DNA of 64,000 nt, taken from contig NZ_JACXJA010000024.1 in the NCBI RefSeq assembly GCF_014705615.1, positions 58,287-122,286 of the forward strand. Reading direction: 5' to 3'. Under the pieces are notes generated by a model. That model made no database searches and was not told the origin of the DNA. It saw nothing but the letters and a program-made list of their open reading frames with translations. Below, piece by piece: positions 8,557 through 16,697 of this stretch; positions within the stretch are counted from its first letter, which is position 1, and each line of letters starts with the position of its first letter. Source of the stretch: Paenibacillus oceani. Its GTDB lineage: Bacteria; Bacillota; Bacilli; Paenibacillales; NBRC-103111. The translations under genes and the position numbers were made by a program.

Positions 8557-9417
8557 ATGAAGATCAGGGAAAGCTGGATGTCCAGACTGTTCGATATCAT
8601 GAATGTGACGGGCATGATCGTGCTTATTATCGTGATGGTGTATCCGATGGTGTACGTGTTTTCGGCTTCGATCAGCAACCATGCGATGGTCGCGAGCGGC
8701 CAGGTGCTGTTATGGCCGAAGGCGGTGACGCTGGCCGCTTACGAACGGCTTGTATTTAACCCGGATTTGTGGATCAGCTACTGGAATACGATCCGGTACA
8801 CGGTCGTCCATACGGCGCTTACACTGGTCGCGACCTCGGCGATGGCGTACCCGCTCGGGAAAAAGTGGCTGCCCGGCCGCCGGGCGATCTTGCTGATGGC
8901 GGCGTTTACGATGCTGTTCAGCGGCGGTCTCATTCCGACCTTCCTCATCGTCCAGAAGCTTGGGCTGCTCAATTCGATCTGGGCGATCGTCCTGCCGACG
9001 CTAATCAGTACGTGGCATCTGTTCATTATGCGGACGTTTTTCGAAGCGCTGCCGGAGGAGCTGGAGGATGCGGGTACGATCGACGGCTGCGGCTCGTTCC
9101 AGGTGCTGCTGCGGATCGTGCTACCGTTGTCGCTGCCGGTGATGGCTACGATCGGGCTGTTTACGGCAGTCGGACAATGGAACGCGTTCTTCGACGCGCT
9201 TATCTACTTGAATGACCGCAGCATGTACCCGCTTCAGATTATGCTTCGCAACATTTTGATCGCCGGGACGAACGTGCAGGGCGAAGGAGATCTGAGCCAT
9301 CTGGAGACGCTCAAATACGCGATGATTATGATCGCCACGCTGCCGATTTTGTGCGTGTACCCGTTTATCCAGAAATATTTCGTACAAGGCACGATGATCG
9401 GCGGCATCAAAGGGTAG
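8557..9417 (+). CDS. Carbohydrate ABC transporter permease, LplC type
   Basis: A 286-residue second permease of the importer, of the MalG/LplC/YtcP branch. It has an N-terminal helix with MVYPMVYVFSASIS, further helices, and an EAA-like loop ELEDAGTIDGCGSFQVL near residue 168. The C-terminus ends in KYFVQGTMIGGIKG, the usual ending of this family. The ATG at 8557 is preceded by GAGGAGGAG, so I choose it over the TTG and GTG upstream. It starts 11 bp after the first permease. A short hairpin (CGGATT-tccg-AATCCG, 9421-9436) between it and the lipoprotein gene may stabilise the downstream message. Confidence 0.9.
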   Translation: MKIRESWMSRLFDIMNVTGMIVLIIVMVYPMVYVFSASISNHAMVASGQVLLWPKAVTLAAYERLVFNPDLWISYWNTIRYTVVHTALTLVATSAMAYPLGKKWLPGRRAILLMAAFTMLFSGGLIPTFLIVQKLGLLNSIWAIVLPTLISTWHLFIMRTFFEALPEELEDAGTIDGCGSFQVLLRIVLPLSLPVMATIGLFTAVGQWNAFFDALIYLNDRSMYPLQIMLRNILIAGTNVQGEGDLSHLETLKYAMIMIATLPILCVYPFIQKYFVQGTMIGGIKG

Positions 9418-9480
9418 GTACGGATTTCCGAATCCGCATCTATAGATCCATTTCTACGATACGAAAGGGAGGCGGCCCCA

Positions 9481-11043
9481 TTGAGAAGAAAAACGATCGC
9501 GGCGGCGATGGCGACAGTGATGCTGGGCGGATTGGCGGCGGGGTGCAGCGGCAAGGACGAACCGGGACCGGACGGCAATAAGCCGGAAGGCGTTACGAAG
9601 AAACCGGTCACATTTTCGTGGCTCGTGTATGACCGGACGGAAGGAAAAGTACGGACGGACTGGGAAATTTTCAAAGAAATCGAGGCGAAAACCGGGGTGA
9701 AGGTCGATTTCCAGGTCGTCAGCCAGGAAGGCCTGACCGAGAAACGGCAAATTATGATCGCGACGAACTCCGTGACCGATTTTATCCAGGTAACGACCCA
9801 GGAAGGGCGCGAGAACGGGCCGGAGAAAGTGTTTTTGAACCTGAAGGATTACTTGAACATCGCGCCGAATCTGAAAAAGTTTTACGACACGTACCCCGAG
9901 GCGAAAGCGCTCGCGACCGGCGCGGACGGCGGATTATATACGGTGCCGGTGCTCGAAGGCGATGCGGCCGGCAAAGGGTTCAACTTCATCTGGTACGCCC
10001 GTAAAGATTTAATGACGAAAAACAATCTGAAGGAACCGACAACGCTGGAGGAGTTTTATCAGTTTCTGAAGGCGCTGAAGGAGAAATACCCGGATACGTA
10101 TCCGCTCGTCTCCAACTCGCCGATCGGCGACACCGGCCTGTACACCGTGTTCGGCAGGGCGTTCACCGGCATTCAAGGCTTCTTCAACCTGAATCCGGCC
10201 AACGACCAATACGCGTTCGCCCCTTATCACAGCGGCTTCAAGGATGCGATCGTGTACATGAACCGGCTGTACGCCGAGAAGCTGCTCGATCCGGAATATT
10301 CGCTGCTGACGCAAGCGCAGTGGGAGGAGCGCATTCTGAAAGGTAAATCGCTCGTCACTTATTTCTGGAAAGCGGATCTGGAGCCGCTCACCGAAAAAGC
10401 GAAAAAAGCCGGCGCTCCCGCCGACTACGAGTTCGACGCGATCCCGCAGTTCGCCGCCTCCGGCATCAAAAACTACCAGTACTCGCGCTCGCTGGTCGGC
10501 GCCAGCGGACGGGCGATCTCGGCCAAGGTGAAAGACAAGGAGAGAGCCGTCCAATTCCTCGATTACCTCGTCGGCGAAGAAGGCTCGAACTATCTGTCCC
10601 TCGGCATCGTGAACAAGACGTATACGATCGAGAACGGCAAGCCGCTATATATGAAGGAATTCGGAGCGAGCCCGTACGTGCCGCTGCGCCGCGATTACGG
10701 AGTCTGGTACGACAACATTACGCTTGATAACGCCAAGTCGCGCGACGCCTGGGAACGGGGGCTGAACGAGAAAAGCAAGGCGATCAACGCTAAATATGAA
10801 AAGTATATTATTCCGGCGCCTAAAGCGATCGTCAAAACCGAGGCCGAGCTGGAGTTGGAGAAATCGAAACTGAGCAACCTGAACAAATTCCTCGAGCAGA
10901 AAATGACCGAGTTCGTAACCGGCAAAACGCCGATCAACGATACGACGTACAATCAATTCATCGATCAGGCTAAAAAGCTCGGAGCAGACGAATTGCTGGC
11001 GATGTACAGTACCGCCTACAAGCGGACCTACGGAACGAAATAG
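9481..11043 (+). CDS. Extracellular solute-binding lipoprotein of the sugar importer
   Basis: A 520-residue substrate-binding protein. The signal peptide (residues 1-21) ends in the lipobox LAAGC with lipidation Cys22, followed by a charged, Gly/Pro-rich linker. The mature part has the family 1 binding-protein layout, including KVDFQVV, the DGGLYTVPV block near residue 150 and an aromatic-rich core. The length fits the LplA group. The TTG start has GGGAGG upstream. It captures the substrate outside the membrane and hands it to the two permeases encoded just upstream. The ligand cannot be read from sequence; the amidohydrolase and Rieske genes downstream suggest it is not a plain sugar or that it carries a modification. 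Confidence 0.9.
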   Translation: MRRKTIAAAMATVMLGGLAAGCSGKDEPGPDGNKPEGVTKKPVTFSWLVYDRTEGKVRTDWEIFKEIEAKTGVKVDFQVVSQEGLTEKRQIMIATNSVTDFIQVTTQEGRENGPEKVFLNLKDYLNIAPNLKKFYDTYPEAKALATGADGGLYTVPVLEGDAAGKGFNFIWYARKDLMTKNNLKEPTTLEEFYQFLKALKEKYPDTYPLVSNSPIGDTGLYTVFGRAFTGIQGFFNLNPANDQYAFAPYHSGFKDAIVYMNRLYAEKLLDPEYSLLTQAQWEERILKGKSLVTYFWKADLEPLTEKAKKAGAPADYEFDAIPQFAASGIKNYQYSRSLVGASGRAISAKVKDKERAVQFLDYLVGEEGSNYLSLGIVNKTYTIENGKPLYMKEFGASPYVPLRRDYGVWYDNITLDNAKSRDAWERGLNEKSKAINAKYEKYIIPAPKAIVKTEAELELEKSKLSNLNKFLEQKMTEFVTGKTPINDTTYNQFIDQAKKLGADELLAMYSTAYKRTYGTK

Positions 11044-11061
11044 GCTGGAGGCGAGGAGCGA

Positions 11062-12117
11062 ATGACGGAAAGCTTCAAGGTCATCGACGTCGACGTCCAC
11101 AATGAACAGAACGATTCGGCGTTAGTCCCGTATTTGACCGAGCCGTGGAAAAGCCGGGTGGCGGCCGGGGGCATCGGCTCCGTCGGTTCCGGCTACCATT
11201 CGCCGGTCGGCGTGTTGCGCCGGGATGCGGTTCCCCCGGGAGGCGGCAAGGCGGGCTCCGACCCGGATCACATGATCAAGCAGCTGATCGAGCGTTATGA
11301 CATGGAGTACGCGATTCTGACCGGAGTTATATACAATATCGCGGCAACCCACGACGCCGACTTCGCGGCGGCGATCTGCTCGGCTTACAACGATTTTCTG
11401 ATCGCGGAGTGGCTCGGCAAAAGCAAGGCGTTTAAAGGGGCGATGGCCGTATCGACGCTGGACCCGGTGCTTGCGGCCCGGGAAATCGACCGGCTTGCCG
11501 GTCATCCGGATATCGTCGAGGTGATTATCTCCAGCGCGGCGCGCATGCCGCTCGGCCAGCGGTTTTATCACCCGATCTACGAGGCGGCGGAGCGAAACGG
11601 CCTGCCGCTCGCCCTTCATCCGGGAGCGGAAGGGGCAGGCAGCACGACCGCGCCGACGGCAGCCGGTTATCCTTCACGGTATATCGAGTGGCATACGTGC
11701 TTGTCGCAGACGTTCATGACCCATCTGGTCAGCATGGTATGCGAAGGCGTCTTCGTCAAATATCCGAACCTGAAGGTGGTGCTGATCGAAGGCGGTATCG
11801 CCTGGCTGCCCGGACTGATGTGGCGGCTGGACAAAAACTACAAGGCGCTCCGCTCCCAGGTGCCATGGCTGACGAAGCTGCCGAGCGAGTACATCCGCGA
11901 GCACGTCTTCATCTCGACGCAGCCGATCGAGGAGCCCGACAATCCGCAGCATTTGATCGATCTGTTCAATATGATCGATGCGGAGAATATCATCTTGTAT
12001 GCGAGTGATTACCCGCATTGGGATTTCGACGCGCCTACGGAAATTTTGAAGCGGCTGAGCCCGGAGGCGAAGCGCAAAATCTTTTACGAGAACGCCAGGA
12101 AGCTGTATAGGCTGTAA
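11062..12117 (+). CDS. Amidohydrolase family metal-dependent hydrolase (TIM barrel)
   Basis: A 351-residue cytoplasmic protein of the amidohydrolase-2 family, which contains decarboxylases such as ACMSD and various lactone or amide hydrolases. The first metal motif is DVDVHNE (Asp11, His13, with Glu15 where many relatives have His). His186 in LALHPGAEG and Asp316 in ASDYPHWD match the later metal or catalytic positions. It follows the binding protein by 18 bp with a GAGGAGCG ribosome binding site, so it belongs to the importer operon and probably acts on the imported compound. The exact reaction is unknown; decarboxylation or hydrolysis of a lactone or amide are the options. Confidence 0.85.
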   Translation: MTESFKVIDVDVHNEQNDSALVPYLTEPWKSRVAAGGIGSVGSGYHSPVGVLRRDAVPPGGGKAGSDPDHMIKQLIERYDMEYAILTGVIYNIAATHDADFAAAICSAYNDFLIAEWLGKSKAFKGAMAVSTLDPVLAAREIDRLAGHPDIVEVIISSAARMPLGQRFYHPIYEAAERNGLPLALHPGAEGAGSTTAPTAAGYPSRYIEWHTCLSQTFMTHLVSMVCEGVFVKYPNLKVVLIEGGIAWLPGLMWRLDKNYKALRSQVPWLTKLPSEYIREHVFISTQPIEEPDNPQHLIDLFNMIDAENIILYASDYPHWDFDAPTEILKRLSPEAKRKIFYENARKLYRL

Positions 12118-12165
12118 CCGGCCGGGGGCAGGAAACCGGAAGCCGAAAGGAGGGCGGAAGGGAGC

Positions 12166-12522
12166 ATGGCGGTACATTACGTGTTGGAGGCGGACGATCT
12201 GGAGGATGGCGGACGAACGATCGTTAGCATCGAAGGGCGGGAGATCGGCGTGTACCGGATCGGCGGGCAGTTTTATGCACTTCACAACTATTGCCCGCAC
12301 CAGGGAGCCCCTCTCTGCAAAGGAGTCGTATGCGGGACGACGCTGCCGTCGGACGTGTACAAGTACGAATACGGCCGGGGCGGAGAGATTGTCCGCTGTC
12401 CGTGGCACGGCTGGGAATTCGACATCAAGACGGGCAAATCGCTTATAAGCGGGAAGGTCCGGGCCCGGACTTATAAAGTGGAGGTGAGCGAAGGGAAAGT
12501 AGGGATTGTGATCGGCAGTTGA
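12166..12522 (+). CDS. Rieske [2Fe-2S] ferredoxin-like protein
   Basis: A 118-residue soluble protein with both halves of a Rieske cluster site: Cys43-x-His45 in NYCPHQGAPLC and Cys78-x-x-His81 in RCPWHGWEFD. It resembles ferredoxin components of Rieske non-heme oxygenases, or stand-alone Rieske proteins, rather than an oxygenase alpha subunit, because no catalytic iron domain follows. The ATG is preceded by AAAGGAGGGCGG. It lies 48 bp after the amidohydrolase as the last gene of the importer operon. No reductase or oxygenase gene is adjacent, so its electron partner is unknown. A terminator follows. Confidence 0.9.
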   Translation: MAVHYVLEADDLEDGGRTIVSIEGREIGVYRIGGQFYALHNYCPHQGAPLCKGVVCGTTLPSDVYKYEYGRGGEIVRCPWHGWEFDIKTGKSLISGKVRARTYKVEVSEGKVGIVIGS

Positions 12523-12560
12523 AGGACGGAGTTCGAACGATCGCTTGCGCACACGAGCAG

Positions 12561-12592
12561 AAGGCTGCCGGACGACCCGGCAGCTTTTGTTG
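12561..12592 (+). terminator. Terminator of the importer-amidohydrolase-Rieske operon
   Basis: The 8-bp stem GCTGCCGG (12564-12571) / CCGGCAGC (12577-12584) is followed by TTTTGTT. Confidence 0.85.
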
Positions 12593-12711
12593 TACGTGAA
12601 CGTGCCGGTTTTGTCGATAAAAGCGGATCGATGCAAAAAAAATAATACAAATCGCTGTCGCAAAAGAAGGAAATGAGGGAATAAACGCCAAATAATAAGT
12701 CATACACGTAT

Positions 12712-12880
12712 CAAGGAGCCATCAAGTTGTGAATCTCGCTCGACTTCGAAGCATTCACACGACCGGCATTGATGGAGAGGCAAGCGGAAGGAAGGTGAGC
12801 AGCCGTTGCCAGAGCGTGCAGCTCCGCTGTGCGCTCTGGAGCAAGCGCAGAACGTATAGAGGGTAGCCGGCAAATCTTAA
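12712..12880 (+). other. Candidate structured RNA leader
   Basis: This non-coding stretch is rich in nested inverted repeats: CATCAA/TTGATG enclosing GTGAAT/ATTCAC, then a perfect 8-bp stem CCAGAGCG/CGCTCTGG with further internal pairing. It ends just before the small membrane protein gene. It has no T-tailed terminator and matches no riboswitch family I recognise, so it is recorded only as possible structure. Confidence 0.35.
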
Positions 12881-12912
12881 TAGCTGCATCTTACAATTAG
12901 AGAGGAATGATC

Positions 12913-13242
12913 GTGTTGAGTACGTTTTCTAACGGTGACCAGTCGGATATTGACAAGAACAAAGGGATTGCGATTTTGGCGTACATCATTTTCTTCATCC
13001 CGCTTCTGACGGCCAAAGATTCCAAATTCGCGATGTACCATGCCAATCAGGGGCTGCTGCTGTTAATCACCGCGGTAGGCATTAACATTATCAGCACAGT
13101 CATTCCGTTTATCGGCTGGTGGATCATCGGGCCGCTCGGCAATTTGGCGGTATTCGTACTTCTTATTCTCGGCATCATCAACGCGGCGAACGGCCAGCGC
13201 AAGCCGCTTCCTTTGATCGGCGGATTCGAGATTTTGAAATAA
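12913..13242 (+). CDS. Small four-helix membrane protein (DUF4870/Tic20-like)
   Basis: A roughly 109-residue membrane protein with an acidic, hydrophilic N-terminus and three or four hydrophobic helices. Features such as GIAILAYIIFFIPLL, FAMYHANQGLLL and a final helix rich in Ile/Leu/Val resemble DUF4870/Tic20-like small membrane proteins of Firmicutes, whose function is unknown. The start is uncertain: a GTG at 12913 has AGAGAGG at proper distance (7 bases), while the ATG at 12907 lies too close to it. The gene is monocistronic, bounded by a structured leader and a strong terminator. Confidence 0.7.
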   Translation: MLSTFSNGDQSDIDKNKGIAILAYIIFFIPLLTAKDSKFAMYHANQGLLLLITAVGINIISTVIPFIGWWIIGPLGNLAVFVLLILGIINAANGQRKPLPLIGGFEILK

Positions 13243-13263
13243 AATTTGCCGAGGCAAGACGTA

Positions 13264-13299
13264 AAACACCCGCTTCCGGGATGGAGGCGGGTGTTTATT
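13264..13299 (+). terminator. Terminator after the small membrane protein
   Basis: The 10-bp stem AAACACCCGC (13264-13273) / GCGGGTGTTT (13287-13296) has a T-rich right arm. Confidence 0.85.
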
Positions 13300-13438
13300 G
13301 TCGATAGGCATAGTGTCTACATTCTTCACCGGGGTATGTAGAAGAGTGACCGGTTCCCTCGTCGAGTCAGCGGGTATCGCATGACATTCAGCGTGGATGA
13401 CTTGGACCTTCTGTTCTGCCTCAAGCACGGAGGGAACC

Positions 13439-13632
13439 AAATAAGAGCGGTTTGCAGCCGTTATTTTTTCCAAAACCCGCTTGCACAGGGAAATAAGAGC
13501 GGTTTGAAGCTGTTAAAATCGGCGAAAAGGGGGCAAACGCGACGAGTGGGGTGAAATAAGGGGTGCAAAACGCCTCTATTGATCTCTGGTAGATCAATAT
13601 GCCGAAAATAAAGGGTGCCAAAGACTCCTATT
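13439..13632 (+). repeat. Dispersed repeat R1, copy B
   Basis: A 194-bp copy in the same orientation as copy A: direct motifs AATAAGAGCGGTTTG at 13440 and near 13492, inverted motifs AATAAGGGGTGCAAAACGCC near 13555 and AATAAAGGGTGCCAAAGACT near 13608. It fills most of the left half of the 683-bp gap between 13243 and 13925. Confidence 0.85.
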
Positions 13633-13740
13633 TTGTTATCCAACTCGTACGTATTTCGTTTCAGCGAGCTAAACATGATCGGATCGCGGAATGAGGGGGA
13701 ACGGGCTTCATCTGGAGTGGGGTTTTTTCCCGCAAAAAAA

Positions 13741-13855
13741 CTCATCAATGGCGCACCTGAAGCGCGGGAGGTACCCAATCCTCCCACGCACCAGCGTGCG
13801 GGTCTCCACGTCAAGTGATCGTCCGGGCGTCTTTACCGGACGGTTTTTCCTTTTA
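13741..13855 (+). repeat. Repeat R2, copy 2, ending in terminator-like hairpin
   Basis: A second copy of the element at 4942-5045, again about 110-140 bp downstream of an R1 copy. CACGC-acca-GCGTG (13785-13798) forms a perfect 5-bp hairpin. The terminal hairpin CGTCCGG (13820-13826) / CCGGACG (13836-13842) is followed by TTTTT. No plus-strand gene follows; the next gene is convergent. Confidence 0.6.
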
Positions 13856-13925
13856 GGCAGCAGGTTTGGAGCGGTGTGGACACGCCGGGAGCTGCATCCT
13901 ACGCAGAAGCAGGCTGGCCCCGGCA

Positions 13926-14807
13926 TCAGCCTGCATCGTGATGCTTCGCGCGAAACTCCGCAGCCGACATGCCGGCAAATTTACGGAAGAGGCGGGAGAA
14001 GTAGGCGGCGTCCTCGAAGCCGAGCTTTTTGGATATTTCCTTGATCTGCATACTGGTCATCCGCAGCAGCTTTTTCGCTTCGGATATTTTTAGCCGGTTC
14101 ACGTACTCGTTCAGCGAGTAGCCGGTATTCTGGTAGACGATGCGGCGAAGCGTGGAGCGTGAAATATGATTGCGTTCCCAGATTTGACGCTCGTCCCAGG
14201 TCTGATACAGGCTGCTTGCGATATCCTCCAGTATTTGCAGCGTAAATTCCGGCTTGCGGCTGGGTCGGTCGTTCGTTTTCCTGCTTTCGTTCGCCAAACA
14301 AAAATCGTAGATAAGCGACTCGAGCAGCAGCGCCGCCCGGTCGGCATTGTCGGCCAGACCGCTTTCCATATAGTCGCCGATCGTTTCGATTTTGCGAACC
14401 CATTTGCTGTCCATCCCGATCCGAAACACCGTATCCGTATCCTGCAGCAGGCTGTTCTCCAGCCATTCCTGAACGCGGCTGCCCTCGAAGTACACATAAT
14501 ACTCGTCCCAGTCTTCCCCGGGATCCGGCCCGTAATGAAACACATCGTCCGGGTGCTCCCAGAACAGGCAGCCTGCTTCCAGCCGCTGGACAGGTCCGTC
14601 CCCCACCTGAAACGTTCCGCGTCCCTTTACGATATAAGTCAGCGCCCAGCTTTCCGGTTTCGCCCCTCTGCGCATCAAGATTCTTCCGGGCAGATGCCCG
14701 AACTGGATCGGGGTTAATCCTTTTATTTTCAGCTTGGAGCGGTCGACCTTCAAATCGATAATGCGAATGGGCAGCGGACTGATCACATAGTCCAAGAACT
14801 TGGTCAC
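13926..14807 (-). CDS. AraC family transcriptional regulator with cupin sensor domain
   Basis: A 293-residue cytoplasmic regulator. An N-terminal AraC-binding cupin (about 30-150, with ILMRRGAKPESWALTYI, GRGTFQVGDGPV and an aromatic-rich HPDDVFHYGP block) binds a sugar-like ligand. The C-terminal AraC domain (about 190-290) shows the two helix-turn-helix units around ERNHISRSTLRRIVYQNTG and QIKEISKKLGFEDAAYFSRLF. The GTG start has AAAGGGAGG upstream. It is divergent from the 12-gene amino-sugar locus starting at 14959 and shares the AT-rich 150-bp region between them, so it is the likely local activator of that locus. Confidence 0.9.
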   Translation of the reverse strand: MTKFLDYVISPLPIRIIDLKVDRSKLKIKGLTPIQFGHLPGRILMRRGAKPESWALTYIVKGRGTFQVGDGPVQRLEAGCLFWEHPDDVFHYGPDPGEDWDEYYVYFEGSRVQEWLENSLLQDTDTVFRIGMDSKWVRKIETIGDYMESGLADNADRAALLLESLIYDFCLANESRKTNDRPSRKPEFTLQILEDIASSLYQTWDERQIWERNHISRSTLRRIVYQNTGYSLNEYVNRLKISEAKKLLRMTSMQIKEISKKLGFEDAAYFSRLFRKFAGMSAAEFRAKHHDAG

Positions 14808-14958
14808 CGATTGCCTACCCTCCCTTTCTGATCCTTGCTATTGTTATTGATATAGAGCTTTATGCTTGATGATCATACAGTGGCCGCCAGTTCCGGGGCA
14901 GGACACCCGAAGCTTCGGAAACGCCGCTGGCAGCGAACTGTACAGAAGGGGTGGCGAC
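14808..14958. promoter_or_regulatory. Divergent control region, AraC regulator / amino-sugar locus
   Basis: A 151-bp region with an AT-rich core (about 14835-14875, TTGTTATTGATATAGAG) between divergent genes. It should hold both promoters and AraC sites, but I cannot single out convincing -35/-10 boxes. Confidence 0.4.
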
Positions 14959-16650
14959 TTGAGCAACGCAGCAGACGGCCTTCGCGCTCTTCCGCTTGTA
15001 ATCGCGGATCCTAGAAACGAACGCCATTCGATTTTCTCCGATGTGCTGGAGCCTTATTTGAACCAAATGGGAATATCCTTTGAATTACTTGAGCAGGCCG
15101 CCGGACCGTTCTCCGGAGCCGAATTGTCGCAGTGGCCCCTGATCATTCTCGCCCATCCGGGCTGCTTGTCCGGTCAAACCGAGTTGGCTTCCGCGGTCGT
15201 CCGGGCTGTCGAAGCAGGAACCGGGCTTGTCAGTTTCGGCGAACAGATCGCACCATGGGCGCACAGCTATGCCGGAAGCCAAGCGTCGACATTCGTGGCG
15301 ATCCGCGATGCGGATCATCCGATCAGCCGGCTTCACCGCCAAGGAGAAAGGCGCAGGCATTACCATCTGAATAAAGAAATCACCCCGGCGATCTCCAGCT
15401 CCGCAGCGCCGCTCGTCACGCTCGGCCCGGGACCGCTGCTCAGCGTCGTCCAAGCGGACGGTCAAGGGCGCGTTGCTATATGGTCGACGCTGGAATGGGG
15501 AAGGCACGATGTCCTCGGTCCGCTGTACGGGTTGGACGATCTGCTGTGGCGGTCGATCGTATGGGCGGCCCGCAAGCCGTTCGTAACGCGAAGTCTGCCG
15601 CCGTTTCTGACGATGCGAATCGACGACGTATCCGGGTTCGGACAGCTCAAAGGCGGAGCTACCGGCCTGTACTGGCTCCGCGATTGCGTCGAGCTCGGCT
15701 GGAAGCCATGGGTCGGCTTGTTCCTGGACGATCTGACTCCGGATGTGCTTGACGAGCTTCGGCCGATGCTGCGTCAGAACCAAGTGACGGCATGTCCGCA
15801 CGCATTCTCTTACTGGGATTTCGGTTATTTCCGCCATACCCCGAAATATCCGGATCAGGGCTATTGGTCGGAGGCGGCCGCATGCGAGCCGTATACGGAA
15901 TCCGAGGTGCTCGATCGGGTCCGGCGCGTAGAGGCATGGTATGCCAAACATCCGGATATTCCGATGTCCAAAGTGTTCGTTCCGCATTATTACGAGCTGT
16001 CGGAAGGCTACATGCCCCATCTGGCGCGCTGGGGCTGCGAATTTATCTGCTCGATGAATCCGGAGAACACCCCATACCCGGGTACGATGACGTTCGGCGG
16101 ACCGTATTACAAAAAAACGACGCCTCCGACACAGACTACACCGGTGTTTTATGCCGACTGGTACCCGGCCAAAGAGGGAATGTACCGGAAATCGCTATTC
16201 GCCAGCATTACGGAAATCCGCGACGATAACGGATACGAATGGGCGCCTAACAATAAGGTGGACGATACGATCCAGCACGGCATCAACCAAATATCCCGGG
16301 CGCTTGACGCCCAGGTGCTGGCGCAGCTGTTCACTCACGAATCCGGTTACATCCAGTATATCAAACCTGACCACTGGAAAGCGATCATGGAAGCGATAAC
16401 GGATACGTTCGCTGCAAGAGGCGTCATTCATACGACGCTGGATGATGCTATGGCCTACATGCGCGATCTTCATGAGAGCCGGCTGGTCGATGCGGCTTGC
16501 GTCGACGGGGGGCTGGAGGTCCGTTTCGAGGGGGCGAGCGCAGGCGAGACGAAAATAGCCGTCTACGCGGACGAGACGCTGGAGCCCGTATGGCGGGAGA
16601 TCCTGCCGTTTAACGGGACGCACCGCGAGACGCTGTCGGTCGGAAAATAA
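14959..16650 (+). CDS. Deacetylase-like protein 1 (polysaccharide-deacetylase-like barrel with N-terminal Rossmann-like part)
   Basis: A roughly 563-residue protein, paralogous to the product at 21801. The N-terminal part (about 1-190) resembles a glutamine-amidotransferase or ThuA-like flavodoxin fold (LPLVIADPRN, WPLIILAHPGCLSG). It ends in the shared block GLDDLLWRSIVWAARKPF. The C-terminal part begins with PPFLTMRIDDVSG, whose Asp222-Asp223 pair resembles motif 1 of polysaccharide deacetylases, followed by HAFSYWDFGYF and FVPHYYELSEGYMP (His near residue 340). It has no signal peptide, so it is cytoplasmic. The TTG at 14959 has AGAAGGGGTGG upstream; the frame is open further upstream without support. 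It is the first gene of the locus. The substrate is unknown; deacetylation or hydrolysis of an imported amino-sugar oligosaccharide is inferred. Confidence 0.7.
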   Translation: MSNAADGLRALPLVIADPRNERHSIFSDVLEPYLNQMGISFELLEQAAGPFSGAELSQWPLIILAHPGCLSGQTELASAVVRAVEAGTGLVSFGEQIAPWAHSYAGSQASTFVAIRDADHPISRLHRQGERRRHYHLNKEITPAISSSAAPLVTLGPGPLLSVVQADGQGRVAIWSTLEWGRHDVLGPLYGLDDLLWRSIVWAARKPFVTRSLPPFLTMRIDDVSGFGQLKGGATGLYWLRDCVELGWKPWVGLFLDDLTPDVLDELRPMLRQNQVTACPHAFSYWDFGYFRHTPKYPDQGYWSEAAACEPYTESEVLDRVRRVEAWYAKHPDIPMSKVFVPHYYELSEGYMPHLARWGCEFICSMNPENTPYPGTMTFGGPYYKKTTPPTQTTPVFYADWYPAKEGMYRKSLFASITEIRDDNGYEWAPNNKVDDTIQHGINQISRALDAQVLAQLFTHESGYIQYIKPDHWKAIMEAITDTFAARGVIHTTLDDAMAYMRDLHESRLVDAACVDGGLEVRFEGASAGETKIAVYADETLEPVWREILPFNGTHRETLSVGK

Positions 16651-16697
16651 GACAACTAATCATTCGGCAACGCTCATATAAGGAGAGGAGTACGTTT

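Noticed and set aside
12800..12880. Resemblance to a cobalamin riboswitch (GGAAGGAAGGTGAGCAGCC)
   Set aside because: The invariant ACTG part and the following AGCCAGGAGACC core are absent, and a perfect local hairpin explains the sequence better; the downstream gene has no B12 link.
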